Shown in pieces: positions 1-5,302 of a stretch of DNA of 5,302 nucleotides; within the stretch, counting starts at the first letter, position 1; each line of letters opens with the position of its first letter. Origin of the DNA: JAYEJW01 sp034716535 (GTDB lineage: Bacteria; Pseudomonadota; Gammaproteobacteria; Chromatiales; Chromatiaceae); contig JAYEJW010000623.1 in the NCBI GenBank assembly GCA_034716535.1, positions 1-5,302 of the forward strand. The letters run 5' to 3'. The notes beneath the pieces are model-generated. The model made no database searches. It saw only the letters and a program-made list of their open reading frames with translations, and was not told the DNA's origin. Position numbers and translations under genes: made by a program.

Positions 1-2
1 GC

Positions 3-1262
3 CTACAGAAGCTTCACACCAGGCGGCAGATGCTGGAGCTGCTCGCGGAACCTGTCGCGGATCACGTCCAGTGACTCGGCCGGCGCCGCGCGCTCGCCCC
101 CGCGCATGACGGGCGCGATCAGCGGCTCGCCGTCGGCCGGTGCGGACTCCAGGGTCAACAGGTCCATCGCGAAGGTGCCGTCCGCGCCGGCCCTGCGATA
201 GACCTGCTTTCTCCCTGGCCAGGATGCCTTGCCTTCGGAGCGCTTGCGCCGGGCCTGCCCCGCGTACTCCTGGATCTTGTAGGCGCAATCGATGAATGGC
301 GCATCTGCAGAGGTATCGAGCTTGGTACCGATGCCGAAACCGTCGATGGGCGCGCCCTGGGCCAGCAGGTGAGCGAGATCCTGCTCGTCCAGGCCGCCGC
401 TGGAGAAGATACCGATGGACTTGAGCCCGGCGCCGTCGAGAATCCCCCGCACGTGGTGGGCGTGGGCGTTGAGGTCGCCGCTGTCCAGGCGCACCGCCTT
501 GACCTGGATCCCTTGCTCGGCGAGGCGCGGGGCGAGCGCCACGACCTTCTCGGCCGCGACCTCCGTGTCGTAGGTGTCGATGAGCAGCACAACGTTGCCG
601 GGTTGGGCTCGAGCGAAGTGCTCGAAGGCGTCCAGCTCCCGCTCGTGGGCCTCGATGAAGGAGTGGGCCATGGTGCCGTATGAGGGGACGCCCCAAAGCA
701 TATCCGCAAGCACCGTGGCGCTGCCGGCGAAGCCCGCAATATAGCTGGCCCGAGCCGCGAAGAGTCCCGCCTCCGCCCCGTGGGCGCGGCGCATGCCGAA
801 GTCCACAAGCAGCTTGTCCGGGGCCGCCAGCACGCAGCGTGCCGCCTTGGAGGCAATGAGCGTCTGCAGGTGCAGGATGTTGATGAGCCGACTCTCTACA
901 AGCTGGGCCTGGGGCATGGGTGCCGTTACCCGCACCAGGGGCTCGTTCGGGAAACAGACCGTGCCCTCCGGCATGGCGTCCAGATCGCCCGTGAAGCGCC
1001 AGTCGGCGAGCCAGTCCACGAAGGGGTCGCTGAACCGGCCGCTTCGCTTGAGCCAGTCGAGCTCATCGCGGGAGAAGCGCGCCTGCTCCAGGAAGCCGAT
1101 GAGCTGCTCAAGACCTGCAGCCACGTAGAAGCCGCGATCCCTGGGCAGGTCGCGCGCGAAGAGCTCGAACACCGCGATCTCCTCCATGCCCTGCTCGAAG
1201 TAACCCTGGAGCATGGTGAGCTGGTAGAGGTCGGTGAGAAGGATCGATCGGGACGGGTCCAC
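3..1262 (-). CDS. pncB: Nicotinate phosphoribosyltransferase
   Basis: This cytoplasmic enzyme joins nicotinate and PRPP to give nicotinate mononucleotide, usually with ATP hydrolysis, in Preiss-Handler NAD salvage. The 419-residue protein opens with the family's LLTDLYQLTMLQGYF motif (residues 8-22). It has SYGTMAHSFIEAH at 194-206, where His200 matches the histidine that is phosphorylated in studied NAPRTases. It also has LIDTYDT (227-233), VRLDSGDL (257-264), FSSGGLDE (286-293), GFGIGTKLDTS (308-318), and the late basic loop RKRSEGKASWPGRKQV (339-354). The gene is complete: it starts at GTG (1260-1262) and stops at TAG (3-5). The GTG is supported by GAGAGG five bases upstream and by the family motif starting right after it. 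It lies 11 bases downstream of pncA, so the two are almost surely one operon. The length is somewhat short for the family but no motif is missing. The family assignment is very secure; the catalytic role of His200 is inferred from homologues. Confidence 0.96.
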   Translation of the reverse strand: MDPSRSILLTDLYQLTMLQGYFEQGMEEIAVFELFARDLPRDRGFYVAAGLEQLIGFLEQARFSRDELDWLKRSGRFSDPFVDWLADWRFTGDLDAMPEGTVCFPNEPLVRVTAPMPQAQLVESRLINILHLQTLIASKAARCVLAAPDKLLVDFGMRRAHGAEAGLFAARASYIAGFAGSATVLADMLWGVPSYGTMAHSFIEAHERELDAFEHFARAQPGNVVLLIDTYDTEVAAEKVVALAPRLAEQGIQVKAVRLDSGDLNAHAHHVRGILDGAGLKSIGIFSSGGLDEQDLAHLLAQGAPIDGFGIGTKLDTSADAPFIDCAYKIQEYAGQARRKRSEGKASWPGRKQVYRRAGADGTFAMDLLTLESAPADGEPLIAPVMRGGERAAPAESLDVIRDRFREQLQHLPPGVKLL

Positions 1263-1267
1263 GGCGG

Positions 1268-1273
1268 CCTCTC
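1268..1273 (-). promoter_or_regulatory. pncB ribosome binding site fused to the pncA stop codon
   Basis: On the minus strand the sequence reads TGAGAGAGG: the TGA is the pncA stop, and GAGAGG directly follows it as a Shine-Dalgarno sequence. Five bases then separate it from the pncB GTG. Ribosomes finishing pncA would clear and occupy this site, which suggests coupled translation of the two salvage enzymes. The site also supports the GTG as the true pncB start. Confidence 0.75.
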
Positions 1274-1867
1274 TCAGTCTTTGGTGCGGATGGGTTGCGC
1301 CCCGGCGCCGATCATCTCGGCAAGGGCGCGTGCGCCGTCCTCCGGCGCGACGTTCACGGCCCGCACGCCGTCCTCGATAAGAATCGCCTCAAACCCCTGT
1401 TTCAGGGCATCGAGCACGGTCGCGCGAACGCAATAATCGGTGGCCAATCCGCCCACGAACAGGCGCTTTGCGCCGAGCTTCCGCAGTTGCCGCGCGAAGT
1501 TCTTGTCCTCGAAGTCCGAGTAGGCCTCCTTCTCGGGAAGCATGGCCTTGGAGTGAACCCGCACGTCCGGCGGCAGGGTCAGGTCGGGGCTGAACTCGGC
1601 CCCCTCCGTGCCGACTACGCAATGGGGCGGCCAGGGACCTCCCTGGTCCAGGAAGGAGCAGTGATTTGCCGGGTGCCAATCCCGGGTCGCGAACAGGGGA
1701 AGCCCGGCCTCGCGGAAGCGGTCGATCCAACGATTGAGCACCGGAATCACGGCGTCACCGTCGGGCACCGCCAGGCTGCCGCCTGAAAGAAAGTCGTTCT
1801 GCACATCCACGATGATCAAGGTGTCGCCCGCGGAAAGCGCAATGCGTTCAAGGGCTGTCTTGGACAT
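1274..1867 (-). CDS. pncA: Nicotinamidase (pyrazinamidase family)
   Basis: This enzyme hydrolyses nicotinamide to nicotinate and ammonia, feeding the PncB enzyme encoded next. It is a 197-residue cysteine hydrolase of the isochorismatase-like fold. The catalytic triad is visible: Asp21 in LIIVDVQNDFLSGG, a lysine best placed at Lys107 in VHSKAMLPEKEAYSDF, and Cys146 in GGLATDYCVRAT. The metal ligands of the family are also present: Asp63 and His65 in TRDWHPANH, then His69, and His82 in WPPHCV. Length is typical. The ATG at 1865-1867 is the first possible start after an in-frame TGA at 1889-1891, so the start is fixed. Its Shine-Dalgarno sequence is weak (GCAGAGA) and lies inside one arm of an inverted repeat. 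The gene is first in the pncA-pncB operon. The related isochorismatase hydrolases are a poorer match because the full metal site is kept. Confidence 0.96.
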   Translation of the reverse strand: MSKTALERIALSAGDTLIIVDVQNDFLSGGSLAVPDGDAVIPVLNRWIDRFREAGLPLFATRDWHPANHCSFLDQGGPWPPHCVVGTEGAEFSPDLTLPPDVRVHSKAMLPEKEAYSDFEDKNFARQLRKLGAKRLFVGGLATDYCVRATVLDALKQGFEAILIEDGVRAVNVAPEDGARALAEMIGAGAQPIRTKD

Positions 1868-1890
1868 GGTCTCTGCACTGGTGGCTGATC

Positions 1891-1915
1891 AGGTTCTTTA
1901 CTCAATTATGAACCT
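1891..1915. repeat. Inner inverted repeat over the pncA -10 box
   Basis: AGGTTC (1891-1896) and GAACCT (1910-1915) are perfect 6-base inverted arms around a 13-base AT-rich centre that includes most of the CATAAT box. The pair lies inside the 13-base repeat described separately. Its position would suit a repressor that blocks RNA polymerase. A 6-base repeat can arise by chance, and I recognise no known NAD-regulator consensus in it. Confidence 0.3.
1905..1910 (-). promoter_or_regulatory. Probable -10 box of the pncA-pncB promoter
   Basis: The minus strand reads CATAAT inside a short AT-rich island (about 1894-1910) in otherwise G+C-rich DNA, some 37 bases before the pncA start. The nearest -35-like hexamer, TTGAGA (1925-1930), is only 14 bases away, which is short for sigma70. 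Other hexamers at 16-18 bases match poorly. The -35 box is therefore uncertain; an activator may substitute for it. Confidence 0.4.
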
Positions 1916-2059
1916 TCCCGGGGATCTCAAGTAACCAGTGCAGAGAGGGACCGGATCACCGATTCACGCAGAAATCCCGCACCAGAGAAGCGAGGGCCAG
2001 GCACCGGTAGCCGAGGCTCCCGGCACCCGCGTCCTGGGGCTCACGGCTGGGCGGCCCGC

Positions 2060-2347
2060 CTACCCGTGAGCGATGGGTTTGTCGCTGAAGATATAGTCCT
2101 TCAACTCCTTGTCGAAGGCCGGGTCCTGTCGGCGGATCCACTCCAGCACCATGGACGCGTGCTCCTTCTCCTCATCCCGGTTGTGGGCCAGAATCGCCTT
2201 GAGCTCCGCGTCCTTGCAGGCGTCCACCCGCTGGTTGTACCAGTCGACCGCCTCCAACTCCTCCATCAGCGAAACGATGGCCCGGTGCATGTCCCGGGTC
2301 TCATCGGAAAGCTCCTCGATCGGTTCGTGATAGCCCTCGTTCGACAT
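2060..2347 (-). CDS. Encapsulated-ferritin-like (EncFtn family) ferroxidase, without targeting tail
   Basis: The 95-residue, mostly helical protein is probably an iron-oxidising ferritin-like protein. Residues 20-72 hold MHRAIVSLMEELEAVDWYNQ and AILAHNRDEEKEHASMVLEW, which closely match Rhodospirillum rubrum EncFtn as I recall it. With a two-residue offset, the ferroxidase ligands are kept as Glu30, Glu60 and His63, with Tyr37 beside them. The metal-entry residues are kept as Glu29, Glu32 and Trp36. Family members carry two helices per chain and build the iron site between subunits of a ring-shaped decamer. Encapsulated members have a longer C-terminal tail that docks in an encapsulin shell; this protein ends at KPIAHG with a TAG stop and has none. 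No encapsulin gene is in the window. The ATG (2345-2347) is set by GAGGAG eight bases upstream. It may act as a free ferroxidase or in a shell encoded elsewhere. Confidence 0.9.
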   Translation of the reverse strand: MSNEGYHEPIEELSDETRDMHRAIVSLMEELEAVDWYNQRVDACKDAELKAILAHNRDEEKEHASMVLEWIRRQDPAFDKELKDYIFSDKPIAHG

Positions 2348-2355
2348 CTGTTGTG

Positions 2356-2361
2356 CTCCTC
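2356..2361 (-). promoter_or_regulatory. Strong ribosome binding site of the ferritin-like gene
   Basis: The minus strand reads GAGGAG, eight bases before the ATG at 2345-2347. It is a near-ideal Shine-Dalgarno sequence, clearly stronger than that of pncA, and suggests efficient translation. It also fixes the start of this short gene. Confidence 0.8.
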
Positions 2362-2415
2362 AACGCGTGAATCCAATAGGGATGGGTGCAGCAGGGAAGT
2401 TACTCTGCCCTTCGC

Positions 2416-2444
2416 ATTGTGTGAGACGCAGGACCTAAACTCAA
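2416..2444 (-). promoter_or_regulatory. Probable sigma70-type promoter of the ferritin-like gene
   Basis: On the minus strand, TTGAGT (2439-2444) and CACAAT (2416-2421) are separated by exactly 17 bases, the favoured spacing. Each hexamer matches the consensus at four of six positions. It lies in the 131-base gap after the regulator gene and would give a leader of about 60 bases. I see no recognisable Fur box. The spacing and location support it, but it is a prediction from pattern only. Confidence 0.5.
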
Positions 2445-2478
2445 CCAGGGGAACGCGGCCGCAGATCCGATACGGCGA

Positions 2479-5302
2479 TCAAGTCGGGCTCGCGCCATCT
2501 TCCGCAGCCCGGCGCGCGGCCGACAAGGCCGCAAGCGCCGGCTCGAGTCCCGCCTGGCGCGCCTCGGCCTCCAGCGCCCGCAGGCGCCTGAGCATTCCCG
2601 GTCTCCGGTCCCCGCGTTCCCAGTCCATGAGGACGCGGGCCCGCGCGACGTAGAAATCACTCCAGGGAAGGGGCTCGTCGCGGGTGTAACGCTCCATCGC
2701 ATCGGCCTGCCGATCCAGGGCATCCCAGTCCCGCTCCTCGAGGGCGATCTCCAGCGCACACTGACGAAACTGCAGGTGATTGTGGCTGACGCTATCCGCC
2801 GCCAGGGCGGCTTCTCCGTCGGCCAGGGCGCTTCGACGCACCTGGGCGTCCTCGACGAGGAGCGCCAGAAACCCCAGCGTCCAGGGGCCGCCGTAGGCCA
2901 TGTCGCTCTCGCGAACCAGCCGAGTCGCGGCCTCCAGATCCTCTCGCGCCGGTTCTTTCTCCCCGCGGGCAGCGCGGATGACTCCGCGCATGCAGAGGTG
3001 GTCCGCCTCGAAGCGCCGCGCGCCGATGGCGCACGCGATCGCAAGTCCCGCATCCACCGCGCGTTCGGCCCGCTCGATGTCCCCGGCGTAGATGGCCGCG
3101 ATGCTGAACACGTTGTGCGCCAGGCACTCATCGCGCTGACTGTGGGTAAGGGCCGCCAGCCGCGCCGCCGCGTCCGTGTCGCGGAGGGAGTCCTCCAGCC
3201 GATTGAGATAGAGTGCCGCCATGCCGCGCCCCGCCAGGTTGGGCGCCTGAACCCGGAGCAGGCCGTTGGCCTCGCACAGGCGCAGGCAACGATCGAAGTA
3301 GTGGTGGGCCGTCACCATGCGCCCACGCTGGTAATAGGCATCCGCAAGACCGCTCAGGGCGCGTGCCTCCAGCTCCGCCTCGCCGGCGGCCCGGGCGTGC
3401 TCCAGTGCCTTGTTGTGAGCCGCCATGCAATCATCGAGGCGGCCCAGTGGGAACAGCGCGTTCCCACGCTGCGAGTAGAGTCGGGCCATGCGGCCGTGCT
3501 CGCCGAGCGCCTCGGCGAGCGGCACGGCGAGATCGAGATTCTCCAACGCCTGCGGGTAGTCGTCCTGGACGAGCAGCGCCGCTGCCAGCTCGATGCGGGC
3601 ATCGCAAATCAACGGCTTCGTGTCACTGCCCGCGATCACAGCATCCAGGACACGGCGCGCCGCTGCGATGTCCCCCATTTCCCGCGACAGAACGCCGAGG
3701 AACAGGCCAGCCTTCGCCCGCATTTCGGAGCCTTCGGCAAGCCGCCAGGCGCGCTCACCCAGCTCCCGCGCATCTTCGTATCGGTGCCGGTCCAGGCGCT
3801 CCTGCGCCGCTTGCAGATATGCCGCGACGGCCGCCGGATCCTCCGCCTGCTCGAGGTGCTCCGCGTGCAGCACCCTGTCGCACCCCGAGTACCAGTCCGC
3901 GGCCCGACGATGCAATGCGCGCCGCGCCGACCCGGCGATGGACTGGTAGATACCGTCCCGCACCAGGGCATGACTGAAGCGGAACTGGTCACCGTTGGCG
4001 CTGAGCAGCTGAGCCTCGCACAATGCGCGGCACGGGTCCGGCTGCCCGCCGAGGAGATCGGCGAGGGCTCGGGCGGAGAAACGCTGACCGAGTACGGCCG
4101 CGGCCTGGGCCGTGCGGCGGTCTTCCGGGGGCAGGCGTGCCAGGCGCCGCTCGACGAGCTCCTGTACCGATGCGGGCACCGCATCCCCCACGTCGGGGCC
4201 TGCCGCCAACAGGTGCTCGAGGAACAGTGGATTTCCGCCGGCGCGCGCCACGCAGCGCTGGGCCCAGGCGTCATCGCCCGTCCCCAGACGCCGGGCCAGA
4301 TCCCGGACGGCCTCGGCACGCAGGGGGCCAAGATCGACCGTCGTCAGGGGCGCGCCCTGCATAGCGCCGCGCCAGGCCGGGTCGAGCGGCTCGCCCTCGG
4401 TGCGCGTGGTGAGCAGCAGCAAACCCGGAACGGACCCGGCATCGGCGGTCAGCTCCGCCAGCAGCCCGAGCAGCCCCGCCTCGGCCCAGTGTATGTCCTC
4501 CACCACCAACAACCGGGGTCGGCGCCGGGACGCCACCCGCAGCAGCCGGCCGGCGGCCTGCCGCGTTCCCTGCGCTCGGCTGGGTATATCCAGGGCCTGA
4601 TAGAAGCGGTCCTCCGCAGTACTGAGAGAGGCCCCCAGGGCATCCAACAGGAACAGAGCGGCATTCGCATCCGAGCAGACCGCGGCAACGGCGGCCCGGG
4701 TCCGCTCCTGATCCGCATCGGACGGCAACTCCATGAGCTCCCGCAGCAGCGTTGCCGTCGATGCCTCCGGGGCCTCGGTGCCGGCCTCGAAGAGCTGGAT
4801 TCGATGGATCCGATAGCCGCGCGTCTGCGCCAGCCTTGTTGCGGCTTCGGTCAGTCGTGTCTTACCGATTCCCGCCTCGCCACGCACCAGCAGGGTCCCG
4901 CCGGCCCCTGCCTCGAGACAGGCGTCCAGGGAGGCCGCGAGCTGGCCCAGTTCCGCCTGGCGGCCCACGAGATCGAAATCGGGATCCGGAGCGGCCCGCG
5001 AGGGCACCCCCGTTTCCCGGAAAACGGCGGCCGGTACGGACGCAGGGGACCTGGTTTGCTGCCGCTCTGCCAGGAGCCGGCGGTAAAGGTCGCGGGTCTC
5101 GGACTCGGGGGCGACCCCGAGCTCCCGGTGAAGGAGCGCCTGACAGGTCCGGTATTGTCGCAAGGCCTCCGCCGGGCGGCCGAGGCGGACATAGAGCATC
5201 ATCAGCTCGCGGTGGACGGATTCCCGCAGAGGCTCCAGCGCCAGCAGACGCATCGCCGCCCGCAACGCCGGCTCCCAGGCACCGTCCCCGCGGTAGTGCT
5301 CC
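2479..5302 (-). CDS. SARP/AfsR-like BTAD-ATPase-TPR transcriptional regulator, 5' end outside window
   Basis: This is the C-terminal part of a large signal-responsive regulator, probably cytoplasmic. The frame is open to the right edge: codons for EHYRGDGAWEPAL precede the TTG at 5263-5265, so that TTG is an internal leucine and not the start. Counting from it, residues 1-66 form a bacterial transcriptional activator domain (LEPLRESVHREL, GRPAEALRQY, RELGVAPESETRDLYRRLL). Residues 98-360 form a STAND/AAA-type ATPase with Walker A GEAGIGKT (129-136, bases 4858-4881), Walker B LLVVEDIHWAE (252-262), LLLLTTR (282-288) and GGNPLFLEHLL (343-353). Residues 365-460 are the usual following helical segment, with FRFSHALVRDGIYQS. 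About eight TPR-like repeats fill 480-790 and helices continue to the TGA at 2479-2481. There is no C-terminal LuxR-type helix-turn-helix. BTAD proteins usually carry an N-terminal winged helix, which would lie off the window. Target genes are unknown. Confidence 0.9.
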   Translation of the reverse strand, partial: EHYRGDGAWEPALRAAMRLLALEPLRESVHRELMMLYVRLGRPAEALRQYRTCQALLHRELGVAPESETRDLYRRLLAERQQTRSPASVPAAVFRETGVPSRAAPDPDFDLVGRQAELGQLAASLDACLEAGAGGTLLVRGEAGIGKTRLTEAATRLAQTRGYRIHRIQLFEAGTEAPEASTATLLRELMELPSDADQERTRAAVAAVCSDANAALFLLDALGASLSTAEDRFYQALDIPSRAQGTRQAAGRLLRVASRRRPRLLVVEDIHWAEAGLLGLLAELTADAGSVPGLLLLTTRTEGEPLDPAWRGAMQGAPLTTVDLGPLRAEAVRDLARRLGTGDDAWAQRCVARAGGNPLFLEHLLAAGPDVGDAVPASVQELVERRLARLPPEDRRTAQAAAVLGQRFSARALADLLGGQPDPCRALCEAQLLSANGDQFRFSHALVRDGIYQSIAGSARRALHRRAADWYSGCDRVLHAEHLEQAEDPAAVAAYLQAAQERLDRHRYEDARELGERAWRLAEGSEMRAKAGLFLGVLSREMGDIAAARRVLDAVIAGSDTKPLICDARIELAAALLVQDDYPQALENLDLAVPLAEALGEHGRMARLYSQRGNALFPLGRLDDCMAAHNKALEHARAAGEAELEARALSGLADAYYQRGRMVTAHHYFDRCLRLCEANGLLRVQAPNLAGRGMAALYLNRLEDSLRDTDAAARLAALTHSQRDECLAHNVFSIAAIYAGDIERAERAVDAGLAIACAIGARRFEADHLCMRGVIRAARGEKEPAREDLEAATRLVRESDMAYGGPWTLGFLALLVEDAQVRRSALADGEAALAADSVSHNHLQFRQCALEIALEERDWDALDRQADAMERYTRDEPLPWSDFYVARARVLMDWERGDRRPGMLRRLRALEAEARQAGLEPALAALSAARRAAEDGASPT
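4858..4881 (-). other. Walker A (P-loop) of the regulator ATPase
   Basis: These codons encode GEAGIGKT, a perfect GxxxxGKT phosphate-binding loop. Together with the Walker B segment LLVVEDIHW encoded at 4486-4512, it indicates an ATP-binding switch rather than a degenerate domain. In STAND regulators such as MalT, nucleotide exchange accompanies activation; applying that here is inference from the family. Confidence 0.9.

Larger units (their letters stand above)
1870..1946. repeat. 13-base perfect inverted repeat around the pncA promoter
   Basis: The arms are TCTCTGCACTGGT at 1870-1882 and its exact reverse complement ACCAGTGCAGAGA at 1934-1946, with 51 bases between. The inner arm ends two bases before the pncA ATG and contains its weak ribosome binding site. 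The outer arm lies just upstream of the putative -35 region. The arms may be paired operator half-sites around the promoter. If transcription starts further upstream, they could form an RNA stem that hides the pncA start. The repeat is certain; the role is inferred. Confidence 0.6.
1868..2059. other. Intergenic region between the ferritin gene and pncA
   Basis: This 192-base gap holds the pncA promoter region and inverted repeats on its left. The right part, about 1947-2059, is G+C-rich and shows no clear gene. Two minus-strand frames stay open through much of it after the ferritin stop: in frame with the ferritin to TGA at 1964-1966, and in one shifted frame to about 1956. The third meets a TGA at 2041-2043. 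I see no strong hairpin followed by a T run, so ferritin transcription may end by another route or continue into pncA. Confidence 0.6.
2348..2478. other. Intergenic region between the regulator and the ferritin-like gene
   Basis: This 131-base gap contains the putative ferritin promoter and its ribosome binding site. It also has an 8-base palindrome GCGGCCGC (2455-2462) just after the regulator stop. No hairpin with a following T run is evident, so I do not call a terminator. The gap and the separate promoter suggest that the ferritin-like gene is its own transcription unit. Confidence 0.6.

Noticed and set aside
780..1436. Plus-strand open frame (218 codons) across the pncA-pncB junction
   Set aside because: It runs antisense over two well-supported enzymes, has no family motif, and would conflict with both.
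1734..1934. Short plus-strand open frame (66 codons) over the pncA start and promoter
   Set aside because: It is mostly antisense to pncA, has no family similarity that I recognise, and its end falls in the regulatory region.
1868..1950. NAD-sensing riboswitch in the pncA leader
   Set aside because: The likely transcript leader is only about 30 bases, and I recognise no known NAD riboswitch core. The inverted repeat is better explained by operators or a simple stem.
1996..2036. CCAGG...CCTGG pairing as a possible terminator after the ferritin gene
   Set aside because: The stem is short, the loop is long, and there is no T run on the minus strand afterwards.
1961..2373. 9-base inverted repeat GATTCACGC (1961-1969) and GCGTGAATC (2365-2373) flanking the ferritin gene, as possible mobile-element ends
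   Set aside because: It is too short, has no flanking target duplication and encloses no transposase. Chance or shared regulatory sequence is as likely.
2455..2462. GCGGCCGC palindrome after the regulator stop as a terminator or binding site
   Set aside because: It is an 8-base self-complementary word expected in G+C-rich DNA, with no loop and no T run.
2066..2653. Plus-strand open frame (195 codons) across the ferritin gene, its promoter region and the regulator end
   Set aside because: It is antisense to the EncFtn-like gene, which has full active-site conservation. The C-terminal part is low-complexity Ala, Arg and Ser.
3213..3977. Long plus-strand open frame (254 codons) opposite the regulator
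   Set aside because: The translation is rich in Arg, Pro and Ala with no recognisable domain, which is typical of the antisense of a G+C-rich gene. The minus-strand frame has clear family motifs.

Overview
The window is G+C-rich, roughly two thirds G+C by eye. It carries three complete genes and one 5'-truncated gene, all read from the minus strand (right to left). Tight gene packing, Shine-Dalgarno sequences (a clear one before the ferritin gene, another fused to the pncA stop, only a weak one before pncA), a GTG start and the gene content all point to a high-GC proteobacterium. A gammaproteobacterium is my guess, but it is inference; no ribosomal or marker gene is present.

Layout in transcription order. 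(1) 5302-2479: the C-terminal ~940 residues of a large SARP/AfsR-like regulator. It has a BTAD helical domain, a STAND/AAA-type ATPase with clear Walker A and B motifs, and a long TPR-like helical repeat tail. The N-terminal DNA-binding domain lies beyond the right edge. (2) 2478-2348: a 131-base gap with a plausible sigma70-type promoter and a strong ribosome binding site. (3) 2347-2060: a 95-residue protein closely resembling the encapsulated-ferritin (EncFtn) family. All ferroxidase and metal-entry residues known from Rhodospirillum rubrum EncFtn are present, but there is no encapsulin-targeting tail and no encapsulin gene in the window. (4) 2059-1868: a 192-base gap with an AT-rich island, a likely -10 box, and a perfect 13-base inverted repeat whose inner arm lies two bases from the next start codon. 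(5) 1867-1274 and 1262-3: a two-gene operon, pncA (nicotinamidase) and pncB (nicotinate phosphoribosyltransferase).

PncA deamidates nicotinamide to nicotinate, and PncB converts nicotinate to nicotinate mononucleotide. Together they are the entry branch of Preiss-Handler NAD salvage. The pncB Shine-Dalgarno sequence begins right at the pncA stop codon, so coupled translation is likely. The ferritin gene and the regulator gene each look like separate units. Nothing in the sequence shows that the regulator controls either neighbour.

The most interesting points are the stand-alone EncFtn core, which ends almost exactly where the catalytic core of encapsulated relatives ends, and the nested inverted repeats over the pncA promoter and leader. 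I did not find convincing evidence of a wholly new multi-gene system.
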